Of a stretch of 64,000 nt of DNA, positions 31,092-39,936 are shown in pieces; position 1 is the first letter of the stretch; each line of letters opens with the position of its first letter. The notes below the pieces were generated by a model that was given only the letters and a program-made list of their open reading frames with translations, was not told where the DNA came from and ran no database searches. The position numbers and the translations under genes are program-made. This DNA is from Meconema thalassinum (taxonomy: Eukaryota > Arthropoda > Insecta > Orthoptera > Tettigoniidae): positions 189,352,813 through 189,416,812 of the forward strand of contig OX336397.1 in NCBI GenBank assembly GCA_946902985.2, read 5' to 3'.

Positions 31092-31778
31092 TTACACAAT
31101 TATTTCAGCACGACGAAGCTCTTGTTCAATTTCTTTGATTTCCCAATCGTGACCAGTATGGCCAGCTTGACGTGAGGCATGCAACAACTGTAGCCGCTGG
31201 ACGAGCTTATTGGGATTGTGCCAGTATACAAATTTAACAAATGGATTTTTAGGTGTAAACAAAGCATTACCATTATCATGATCATTATCATCATCATCAT
31301 CATCATTATCATCATCATGATCACCATTATCATCATGACCATCATCACTGTTACTATATAGTCCTTTTTGATCCTCTTGCAATACCACTTTATTTATAGT
31401 CTGAGTTGATTTTGATAGTGTTGAAGGTTTCTTGGACGTTGACAACTGTCCTAACATGACGTTTTGAGGACATGATAAGTCCTTTTGAACAAACACTGCA
31501 CTATCTTTAGCCGCAATATCGTTTTCTTGAACTTGCTTTTTAGCATTTTGATAATTGTTTGTAAACAGTAAGCGTGGTTCGTTTCGAGCACTACATTGAT
31601 GAACACTCACACTTAAAACCTTTCCATTTTTACTTTTCAGATTGCCTCGACATTTTGTTGACCTCTCTTTTGAGCATCGCCAGAATATTATTCCATTTAC
31701 ATTCTGGCGATTATAGTTATAGGAGTAGCCTTGATAGAGTGCACGTAGCCTACCTTTGATGGTTGTAATAAGTTCCAT
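31092..31778 (-). CDS. FLYWCH zinc-finger protein 1 (element B left arm)
   Basis: 228 aa, intact; FLYWCH finger with Trp33, Cys35, Cys43, His60, Cys62, an Asp/Asn/His run one Asp longer than in the right arm, and the WEIKEIEQELRRAE tail. Transcribed outward from the palindrome centre behind the minisatellite. Confidence 0.8.
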   Translation of the reverse strand: MELITTIKGRLRALYQGYSYNYNRQNVNGIIFWRCSKERSTKCRGNLKSKNGKVLSVSVHQCSARNEPRLLFTNNYQNAKKQVQENDIAAKDSAVFVQKDLSCPQNVMLGQLSTSKKPSTLSKSTQTINKVVLQEDQKGLYSNSDDGHDDNGDHDDDNDDDDDDNDHDNGNALFTPKNPFVKFVYWHNPNKLVQRLQLLHASRQAGHTGHDWEIKEIEQELRRAEIIV

Positions 31779-31824
31779 AGTAGTAACTGACCTGTCAGTA
31801 CGATGTTCACACTACAAAGGTTGC

Positions 31825-31862
31825 AACTGTTTTGCTGATGGAGTGACCTACCATAAGCTTAT
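31825..31862 (-). promoter_or_regulatory. Predicted core promoter of FLYWCH 1 (element B left arm)
   Basis: On the minus strand, TATATAAG (about 31864-31857) is followed 29 bp later by the ATCAGCA initiator; the same arrangement as at 3648-3680. Confidence 0.45.
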
Positions 31863-31865
31863 ATA

Positions 31866-32166
31866 TTGGCTTTTCGTGTTGGCTTCAGTGTTGGCTTGTG
31901 TGTTGGCTTTTTGTGTTGGCTTTTTGTGTTGGCTTTTCGTGTAGGCATTTCGTGTTGGCTTTTGTGTTGGCTTTTCATGTTGGCTTTTTGTGTTGGCTTT
32001 TCGTGTTGGCATTTCGTGTTGGCTTTTCGTGTTGGCTTTTGTTGGCATTTTGTGTTGGCTTTTCGTGTTGGCTTTTTTGTATTGGCCTTTCATGTTGGCT
32101 TTTTGTATTGGCTTTTCGTGTTGGCTTTTTGTGTGGGCTTTTTGTATTGGCTTTTGTATTGGCATA
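31866..32166. repeat. 12-13-bp minisatellite, element B left arm
   Basis: TTGGCTTTTTGTG / TTGGCTTTTCGTG units, fewer than in element A. Confidence 0.95.
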
Positions 32167-32267
32167 TTTGACAAGTTATTTGTGTCAATGTATTTAGTGG
32201 ATTTTTTTCTTGGTGTTGGAAAGTAGTTGAAAGAGAGGGAATATTTAAAGACTTAACCTCAGTTCAC

Positions 32268-32314
32268 TAACCTAACCTAACCTAACCTAACTTTACCTAA
32301 CCTACCCTAACCTT
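32268..32314. repeat. TTAGG-type telomere-like repeat, element B left arm
   Basis: CCTAA units with CTTTA and CCTAC interruptions; shorter block near 32430-32452. Confidence 0.9.
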
Positions 32315-32811
32315 TCAACTCTCAGATGTTAATTAAATTCTGTACATAGTCAAGTTGGATACCAAGACCTCAGGGGTAAAAAAAACAATTATTTTTGACG
32401 GCTTATCTTGGTAACTTATTTTAATGGCTAACCTAACTTTACCTAACCTAACTAACCTCAGCTCACTTTGGATATTACTAGTAAGTGTTCATATCCTCTG
32501 CTAGGTAGCATGCTAGTAGTACAGGTAGTGCTCATATTTACCGCTAGGTAGCGGAAACATACTTTGCATGTTGCATGTGACACTTGTGAAGTTTAACCAC
32601 ATGCAAGACGTGCTTGTATAAGTTCTCTATTTAAACTCAATATACAATTAACCACTAAATGTTCAGAACTAACATGTATAGCCATGTTTAGGGTATATAG
32701 GAGACCCTTGGCAAGAAAGGCTGTCTAACCCACGAGTGTACAGCCTTGTCATACGCAGTAAGCACCTGTTGGCAGAAAACAACAACAACAACAATTTGAG
32801 AAAGCCAACAA

Positions 32812-32845
32812 AAAACTGTTTCCTTTAAATACATTAATGGATATG
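32812..32845. other. Asymmetric spacer at the centre of palindrome B
   Basis: 34 nt between GCCAACAA (32804-32811) and TTGTTGGC (32846-32853). Identical to the element A spacer except for one base (ATACATTA here, ATACCTTA there). Confidence 0.85.
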
Positions 32846-33343
32846 TTGTTGGCTTTCTCAAATTGATGTTGTTGTTGTTTTCTGCCAACAGGTGCTTACT
32901 GCGTATGACAAGGCTGTACACTCGTGGGTTAGACAGCCTTTCTTGCTAAGGGTCTCCTATATACCCTAAACATGGCTATACATGTTAGTTCTGAACATTT
33001 AGTGGTTAATTGTATATTGAGTTTAAATAGAGAACTTATACAAGCACGTCTTGCATGTGGTTAAACTTCACAAGTGTCACATGCAACATGCAAAGTATGT
33101 TTCCGCTACCTAGCGGTAAATATGAGCACTACCTGTACTACTAGCATGCTACCTAGCAGAGGATATGAACACTTACTAGTAATATCCAAAGTGAGCTGAG
33201 GTTAGTTAGGTTAGGTAAAGTTAGGTTAGCCATTAAAATAAGTTACCAAAATAAGCCGTCAAAAATAATTGTTTTTTTTACCCCTGAGGTCTTGGTATCC
33301 AACTTGACTATGTACAGAATTTAATTAACATCTGAGAGTTGAA

Positions 33344-33390
33344 AGGTTAGGTTAGGTTAGGTAAAGTTAGGTTAGGTTAGGTTAGGTTAG
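33344..33390. repeat. TTAGG-type telomere-like repeat, element B right arm
   Basis: TTAGG units with one TAAAG interruption; mirror of 32268-32314. Confidence 0.9.
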
Positions 33391-33489
33391 TGAACTGAGG
33401 TTAAGTCTTTAAATATTCCCTCTCTTTCAACTACTTTCCAACACCAAGAAAAAAATCCACTAAATACATTGACACAAATAACTTGTCAA

Positions 33490-33790
33490 ATAAGCCAATA
33501 CAAAAGCCAATACAAAAAGCCCACACAAAAAGCCAACACGAAAAGCCAATACAAAAAGCCAACATGAAAGGCCAATACAAAAAAGCCAACACGAAAAGCC
33601 AACACAAAATGCCAACAAAAGCCAACACGAAAACCCAACACGAAATGCCAACACGAAAAGCCAACACAAAAAGCCAACATGAAAAGCCAACACAAAAGCC
33701 AACACGAAATGCCTACACGAAAAGCCAACACAAAAAGCCAACACAAAAAGCCAACACACAAGCCAACACTAAAGCCAACACGAAAAGCCA
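33490..33790. repeat. 12-13-bp minisatellite, element B right arm
   Basis: Mirror of 31866-32166 with one or two variant units, such as GAAAACCCAACACG where the left arm has the complement of GAAAAGCCAACACG. Confidence 0.95.
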
Positions 33791-33825
33791 ATATATAAGC
33801 TTATGGTAGGTCACTCCATCAGCAA
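33791..33825 (+). promoter_or_regulatory. Predicted core promoter of FLYWCH 1 (element B right arm)
   Basis: TATATAAG followed 29 bp later by ATCAGCA, about 55-60 bp before the ATG. Confidence 0.45.
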
Positions 33826-33878
33826 AACAGTTGCAACCTTTGTAGTGTGAACATCGTACTGACAGGTCAGTTACTACT

Positions 33879-34562
33879 ATGGAACTTATTACAACCATCA
33901 AAGGTAGGCTACGTGCACTCTATCAAGGCTACTCCTATAACTATAATCGCCAGAATGTAAATGGAATAATATTCTGGCGATGCTCAAAAGAGAGGTCAAC
34001 AAAATGTCGAGGCAATCTGAAAAGTAAAAATGGAAAGGTTTTAAGTGTGAGTGTTCATCAATGTAGTGCTCGAAACGAACCACGCTTACTGTTTACAAAC
34101 AATTATCAAAATGCTAAAAAGCAAGTTCAAGAAAACGATATTGCGGCTAAAGATAGTGCAGTGTTTGTTCAAAAGGACTTATCATGTCCTCAAAACGTCA
34201 TGTTAGGACAGTTGTCAACGTCCAAGAAACCTTCAACACTATCAAAATCAACTCAGACTATAAATAAAGTGGTATTGCAAGAGGATCAAAAAGGACTATA
34301 TAATAACAGTGATGATGGTCATGATGATAATGGTGATCATGATGATGATAATGATGATGATGATGATAATGATCATGATAATGGTAATGCTTTGTTTACA
34401 CCTAAAAATCCATTTGTTAAATTTGTATACTGGCACAATCCCAATAAGCTCGTCCAGCGGCTACAGTTGTTGCATGCCTCACGTCAAGCTGGCCATACTG
34501 GTCACGATTGGGAAATCAAAGAAATTGAACAAGAGCTTCGTCGTGCTGAAATAATTGTGTAA
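33879..34562 (+). CDS. FLYWCH zinc-finger protein 1 (element B right arm)
   Basis: 227 aa, intact. Differs from the left-arm copy by one Asp in the GAT-encoded run and a Ser-to-Asn change just before it. Finger ligands as in the other copies. Confidence 0.8.
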   Translation: MELITTIKGRLRALYQGYSYNYNRQNVNGIIFWRCSKERSTKCRGNLKSKNGKVLSVSVHQCSARNEPRLLFTNNYQNAKKQVQENDIAAKDSAVFVQKDLSCPQNVMLGQLSTSKKPSTLSKSTQTINKVVLQEDQKGLYNNSDDGHDDNGDHDDDNDDDDDNDHDNGNALFTPKNPFVKFVYWHNPNKLVQRLQLLHASRQAGHTGHDWEIKEIEQELRRAEIIV

Positions 34563-34732
34563 TGGGTCTACCACTTTGCGACCACTTTCACCCCAACTTT
34601 TGTTTCTAATATTTGCTTATTTGCTTTCACTTTTACCTGAACTCTTTGGATCCATATTTGCTCTCACATTAAACTTGTATTCTTATTACCAAGTTGACTT
34701 TACTAGAGCTTAGTCTATGCTTGACAGTTGAT

Positions 34733-35110
34733 ATGGAAGTATCAGTGACTAGGTATGGTAAGCCTTACGCATACTATAAAGGATATTCATATATTGTGAA
34801 ACGAACCAATAAAAATGGAACTGTTATTTGGCGTTGTTCAAAGCAACGTTCCAAACATTGTCGTGGTGACCTAAAAAGTAAAAATAGTGAGGTTTTAAGT
34901 GTCAGTGATCATCAATGTAGTGTACCGCATGAAACACAGTTGCCGTCGACAAAAAATCAAGAAAACTATATTGCTACTCAAAATAGTGCATTGTTTAATG
35001 ATCAACGTTTAACCCCTGTTCTCAAAGTTATTTTTAATCCATCTTCCACGTCGCAAGAGCCATCAACATCACATACTATGCAAGAGGTAGTGTTGTTGTT
35101 GTCGTTTTAA
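34733..35110 (+). CDS. FLYWCH zinc-finger protein 2, chimeric short form (element B right arm)
   Basis: 125 aa, the same protein as the left-arm copy at 30544-30921. The start is the ATG aligning with the paralogues; an upstream in-frame ATG at 34694 would add 13 residues. Confidence 0.75.
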   Translation: MEVSVTRYGKPYAYYKGYSYIVKRTNKNGTVIWRCSKQRSKHCRGDLKSKNSEVLSVSDHQCSVPHETQLPSTKNQENYIATQNSALFNDQRLTPVLKVIFNPSSTSQEPSTSHTMQEVVLLLSF

Positions 35111-35579
35111 AGAGTGGAACAACTAGGTCATCTGCTCTTGATCTGCAAGGGGATCAAAGTGACTAAATAGTAATAACCATAAGGTTTTTATGTCAATACA
35201 ACCATTGCGGCTTCCCCACTTTTCGAAAACAACATTAAAGGGACATTGCTAGAAAATGATCTACAACAAGCTTTGTGTTTAAAACTATAACAGACTATTG
35301 TAAAGTGAGAAAGGCTTGTATGCAGTATGCATTTATTGTCATAATCATGTATACTCTGCAATGTTAAATATACTAACTTTGTATAAAATAAAACAGCATT
35401 GTAACATCATTTTGCATTTATTTACAAACTTTATATACATTTTTTTTGGTTTCATCATAATATTTTTAAAGACAACACTAAACACTAAAACATTACTATT
35501 CTATACACATATTTTCTTTCTTTTTCAGTATATTGTCATTACTTATATGTTCCATTATTATTTACCATTATTTATTTAT

Positions 35580-35861
35580 TTAATTAAAACGAACCATGCA
35601 CCTATTGTTTTTAAAACCTTCATAAATTAAGTGTACAGGTTGCACAGCATTATTGACTTCATCAAAAACACTCTCCGACATATCATTAAACCGTATAGGC
35701 AGAAATGTCTCAAAGTTTTCACATACACAAAGTACACGATCACCATATGCTGTTTTCAATTTCCGAATCTTGATAATGCGGAATGGAATATGCGTTGGCA
35801 ATTCGCTGAGCTTCTTTGTCTCTAAGCCACATGATTGTCCCACAGCATTCAAAACATTCAT
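35580..35861 (-). CDS. Small conserved element protein, unknown function (element B right arm)
   Basis: 93 aa, intact. Carries KKLSELPTHIPFRIIKIRK, TAYGDRVLCV, FLPIRFND and HLIYEGFK. Longer than the element C copy by a read-through at the end (A-run length change). It follows the IAP gene on the same strand behind a TTTTGTTTATAG acceptor. Confidence 0.6.
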   Translation of the reverse strand: MNVLNAVGQSCGLETKKLSELPTHIPFRIIKIRKLKTAYGDRVLCVCENFETFLPIRFNDMSESVFDEVNNAVQPVHLIYEGFKNNRCMVRFN

Positions 35862-35972
35862 TGTAGTAGTCTATAAACAAAACAAAAGCATATCTATTAC
35901 ACTCTAAAACAGCTTTAATAATATTGTGCAATTAGGGATTTTGCACTATGCATGGCGAATAAATTATACTAG

Positions 35973-36991
35973 TTATGCAAGAAATGCCCTAACTGTAGCA
36001 GATACTACTTTTCTGCATATAGCACAAGTGTTAAGTTCTAATGCACACTTGACACAGGCTATCATGTGTCCACAGGGTAAAAATACAACACCTAGTTCAT
36101 CTTGATAACAACTTTTACATAATTGTTGGTCACACTTTTGTATCTGTTCGTAACACAAGTCTTTTCTTTCAGCCTTATGTATTTGCTCCGCGTGCTCTAA
36201 CTCTAAAGGCACTTTTATGTCTTGTGCTGCAATCACTTTTTCTTTACGAATAGTGTTCACAAATTCCTGACCTTTAAGCAACACCATGTATTTACAGTTT
36301 GGTAACCAACGAGCGTGTTGCACAAAAGGATCATCAGTCATTTGCCAATCCTTTAAAGCAAATCCACAATAAAAACATATTGTTTTATCCCCTTCACCAG
36401 TATAAAAAAATCCAGCTTCACTTAGCTGTTTGGTAAGGTGTTTTAATATTAATGGCCAAACATTTTTATAAGATTCGAAACGTTTTTCAACAGAGCTGTA
36501 CTCTGGGTGTGCTAGTGCTTTAGTCTTGCAAACTCCCAATTTTTCAAAAGCACACGCCAATTCAACACTGTCTATGGCATATGGACCACATATATCGACA
36601 CTACCGTTGGCTGGTAATACATCATTATTATTATTTATTTGTGATTCAGCAACGTAAGTAGCGGCCAAAGGCCTTGTGGTTCGGTAAAATGAATGCACGG
36701 GTAGGTTACCCACTTGCTTTCCAAGCATGTAAGGACAGTGAGGAGACCATCGCAAATGGTCTCTAAAGGAATCATCCCCTTCTTCCCAGTGTGAAAGTTC
36801 AATACGACAAAACACACAGCGCACCACATCTTCTCGGTTCAAGTAAAATAAACGGCTTTTGCAAGTTCATGCGTCGACAAAAAGCCTACAGGCCATGATT
36901 CAAATGTTAACCATCGATCATGTTCTGATTTTAAATTTAACCCACGTGGTAAACCAACTTGCTCACTTGTTGTATTTGGTACTAACGCCAT
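35973..36991 (-). CDS. IAP gene (element B right arm): BIR2-RING frame open, N-terminus frameshifted
   Basis: Start at 36991 aligns with element C. The sense-strand T-run near 36846-36854 is broken by an A and one base shorter than in C, so the frame fails at the same place as the left arm but by a different change. The 289-aa frame from 36842 holds BIR2 and the RING, with two residue differences from the left arm (Asn81 to Ser; Ile244 to Ser inside the first RING CxxC). All zinc ligands are kept. Confidence 0.75.
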
Positions 36992-37331
36992 GTGTTATAA
37001 TAAAACTTTTTCTTATTGTAAGTTATTAACATTGCACAGAGTACTTTAAAGCATAATGCATGCTTGTTCACTGTCTGTTCATTACGTTAATGGCACATGA
37101 CGACACCTAAAAGCAAACAAAATAACCCATCACTCAATCAATCAATCAATCAATCAATACTTGTAAATAAAACGTTAACGTTAATTGGCATTAATATATC
37201 AAAACACCATTAAAAATAAACTGTATGTTGGCACTAACAGTAACCCATGTACTTATTTTCTTTTTTATAAAGCTACAGTCATTTACATTCCCCCACCCTA
37301 CCTTTAACCAATATATAAACAAAAATGAATG

Positions 37332-37514
37332 TCATGTCATTTTGTTCACATTATCATGTTCAAACCTGTGGATATTCGTTGAGTCCATAGGGAACCACCC
37401 ATAAATTAAATTTATTATTTTTATTTTTAGAAAATCCAACATGGCCTTGTACTTTTCCCAGTCAACAACAACAACATAGCCATTAATCAAGAAAGCAATC
37501 ATTGTCCCAGTCAT
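37332..37514 (-). CDS. Short open frame, possible third exon or micro-ORF (element B right arm)
   Basis: 60 aa, mirror of 28138-28317 with four instead of three Val codons in a GTT repeat. Conserved between arms, which is weak evidence as the arms are nearly identical throughout. Confidence 0.3.
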   Translation of the reverse strand: MTGTMIAFLINGYVVVVDWEKYKAMLDFLKIKIINLIYGWFPMDSTNIHRFEHDNVNKMT

Positions 37515-37592
37515 GTACAGGTAATGAATTTTTTTTTGTCTACGAGTTTTCAGTAGTGGTAAAATGGAATAGCATTTTTAAGTTGGACTTAC

Positions 37593-37904
37593 CTGAGTTT
37601 TAAACAGTTCACTCTTTGGCAGTGGTTTCGCTTTAGTGCGTTTCTGTTTTTTTTCAGCGACTGCTACGGCGGTAAGGCTATTCTTTCCAAGTTTCTAAAA
37701 ATAAATAAAATAAACCGCTATAAATACCTAAATTCAGGTTAATACATACATTTCATAAAATAAAACATAAAACAAAAAATGAAACAAGTTAGTTTAAAAA
37801 AATCATCTCACCTTTACTTGCAGTGACTTGTTACTCTTCCCTTCTAGTGGGCTCAAAAGTGCAATGGTTTCTTCTCCCTCAGACATGTAAGGTATGCCGG
37901 TTAT
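37593..37904 (-). CDS. Spliced gene of unknown function, two exons (element B right arm)
   Basis: Exon 1 37904-37812 (93 nt) after TTTGCAG, exon 2 37694-37593 (102 nt) after ATTTTTAG; donors GTGAGA and GTAAGT. Phase 0. Mirror of 27749-28060. Confidence 0.65.
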
Positions 37905-38200
37905 CTGCAAACAAATAAATAAAATCATTAATTACTTAATCAATAAATAATTGCTTGTAAATATATATTAATCAATAAATGTATAAATGAATAAATATAT
38001 AAATAAATACCTACCCCACAACAAGGTTAAGTATTTTCCACCAACACCAAAACTGTTAAACAAGACCAGAGGTTTCATGCAACGCAATGTGTTCAAAGGT
38101 AGTCACCTAAGTGAGCGTGGAAATGATAACGACATGTCTTTATATATGCTACGTTGCATGTATAATCTTTTTTTTCACGCTTTGAACATTCTCTTATCGT

Positions 38201-38428
38201 GCACGTGGACAGCTAACGTCCCAGGCGAACACCTGTGCCGGATCAAATTTCACCTGAACTTGCATTTTGTCACGTACGAAGCAAAACAGGATGTGACTTG
38301 TTAACAGTTATCGCGCACGTGGACAGCTAACGTCCCAGGCGAACACCTGCGGTAGATCAAATTTCACATGAACTTGCATTTTGTCACGTACGAAGCAAAA
38401 CAGGATGTCACTGGTTTAGCGTGCATGT
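38201..38428. repeat. 114-bp tandem pair, element B right arm
   Basis: Copies start GCACGTGGACAGCTAACGTC at 38201 and GCACGTGGACAGC at 38315; same period as element A. Confidence 0.9.
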
Positions 38429-38879
38429 GGTTTCACACATGTGTGTGCATGCCTTTCACACTCCCCTGCCACCACGATGGTCAGATTATTTCACCTTCAA
38501 GCGTCTTGGTCATTTTTTCCATTGCACCTGTTGTCAAGTCAGACCGGAGCCTTCCAATAAGCTCAAATGACCTTCACCTCCTGTAAGTTTGTTTTCTGTA
38601 CTCGCTTCGACCAACATAGAATCAAGTTCTCATCACCGTTTACACGTCAAAGGTAAAATATCAGAAAAACGTACCCTCGCTCTGTCATACACCGACCCGT
38701 CGAAATAGCTATTGATCTATTGAACACAGCCACCGTGGTCAGCGACAGGTTCGTTGAAACACACACTCAGCCGTATCGTCTCTCTCAACCGCCACGCTTC
38801 ATGGACATTATAAACAGGTAACGGTAAAGAATTTTTTTCTCAACATGTATGGCGTTAGGCCCTTTGTGAATTTTTTTTT

Positions 38880-39860
38880 GGAAAAAATATCTCCCACATT
38901 TGAAAGGGGGCGTTAGCCCGAGTCCTAGGACACCTCGTACACGTCTCTAGCGTTATTGATTCGTGAGATATCAGCAAAAATCACAAAAAACACGTGTTTA
39001 CCCCAAAATCGCGTTTCCAATTTTTTTTTTTAAATTACAACGAGTCGTTCATAGCAAAGAGGACGTCTGTCCGAATCCTTGGATCCATCGTACATGCCTC
39101 TAGCGTTATTGCTTCGTGAGATATCGACAAAATCACAAAAAACACGTGTTTACCCCAAAACCGAGTTTCCAATTTTTTTTAAAAATATAACGAGTGGTCC
39201 ATAGCAAAGAGGACGTCACCCCGAGTCCTTGGACCCGTCGTACATGCCTCTAGCATACTTGGTTCGCGAAATATAGCAAAAGGTTTAAAATCACGTTTTT
39301 ACCCCAAAAAGACTGTGTTTCCAGCATTTCACCTTTTCGACACCTACATTCCCGTAAAGAGCACGACGAGACGAAAAAAACGAATCCAAGCACGCCCTCC
39401 TAGCATGGTTCCTTCCATTCCAAGGTCGCAGGGGCTCACCACTTGCTTTTGGAAGCAGCTGTCATCATCCCACTACTACACACAAATATTTGCTCTAGCG
39501 ACTTGACATTTATTTTGGGGGTAGAGGGCATAGGGACCTTTCATTTATGTCAAATAAACGTTTTTGTAGAGTTCCTAGTTTCCAAAATATAGGATTTTCA
39601 AAATTCGAGTGTTTTCAAAAAAAACATAAAAGTAAAAAGGTTTCATTATAGAAAATAAAGGTCATAAAGACCATTCGTTTGAGCCATGGCACAACGTTCT
39701 ATCCTGTTTGGTTTTCAAACTATTACCTATTTCCGAAAACGAAAATTTTCAAAAAAAAAATCAAAAATATAACGAGTGGTCCACATTAAAGAGGACGTCA
39801 GCCCTAGTCCAATGACACGTCATTTGTCAAAATCGGACCATGCGTTCGAGAGATATTTAA
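38880..39860. repeat. Subterminal repeats, element B right arm
   Basis: Units at about 38906, 39062, 39201 and 39793, each with CGAGTCC-TTGGA, CTCTAGCGTTATTG, AACACGTGTTTACCCC and AACGAGTGGTCC. They could be binding sites for mobilising proteins, by analogy with subterminal repeats of other DNA transposons; not shown. Confidence 0.85.
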
Positions 39861-39930
39861 CATGGCTGAGGCTTAGTAGTGGGGCAAGGAGGGTTTTAGA
39901 GTGACTTGGAATCGGTATCACCCCACTACT

Positions 39931-39936
39931 CTCGTT
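39931..39936 (+). repeat. Right target-site duplication of element B (CTCGTT)
   Basis: CTCGTT directly after the element's last base, identical to 25717-25722. Confidence 0.85.

Larger units (their letters stand above)
25723..39930. mobile_element. Element B: complete giant palindromic element, 14.2 kb
   Basis: The whole interval is an inverted repeat: arms 25723-32811 and 32846-39930 pair end to end with few SNPs and indels. The ends are AGTAGTGGGGTGATACC and its complement, and a 6-bp duplication flanks them. Each arm holds FLYWCH 1, FLYWCH 2, a small conserved gene, IAP and a spliced gene. No reverse transcriptase, polymerase, integrase or transposase was found, so mobility would need proteins in trans. 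6-bp duplications with 5'-AG ends are described for Polinton/Maverick elements; FLYWCH fingers are described in MULE-type transposons, which make 8-11-bp duplications. The class is unresolved. Confidence 0.9.

Noticed and set aside
37987..38304. A 105-codon frame in both B arms (and shorter versions in C) beginning MNKYINK
   Set aside because: It overlaps AT-repeat intron sequence and one unit of the 114-bp tandem pair, and is antisense to the spliced gene region. Conservation follows from copy similarity; the frame is truncated differently in C.
25723..39930. Element B as a MULE (Mutator-like) element because of FLYWCH fingers
   Set aside because: Not adopted as a firm call: the flanking duplication is 6 bp, not 8-11 bp, and no MULE transposase is visible. 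Kept only as one possibility.
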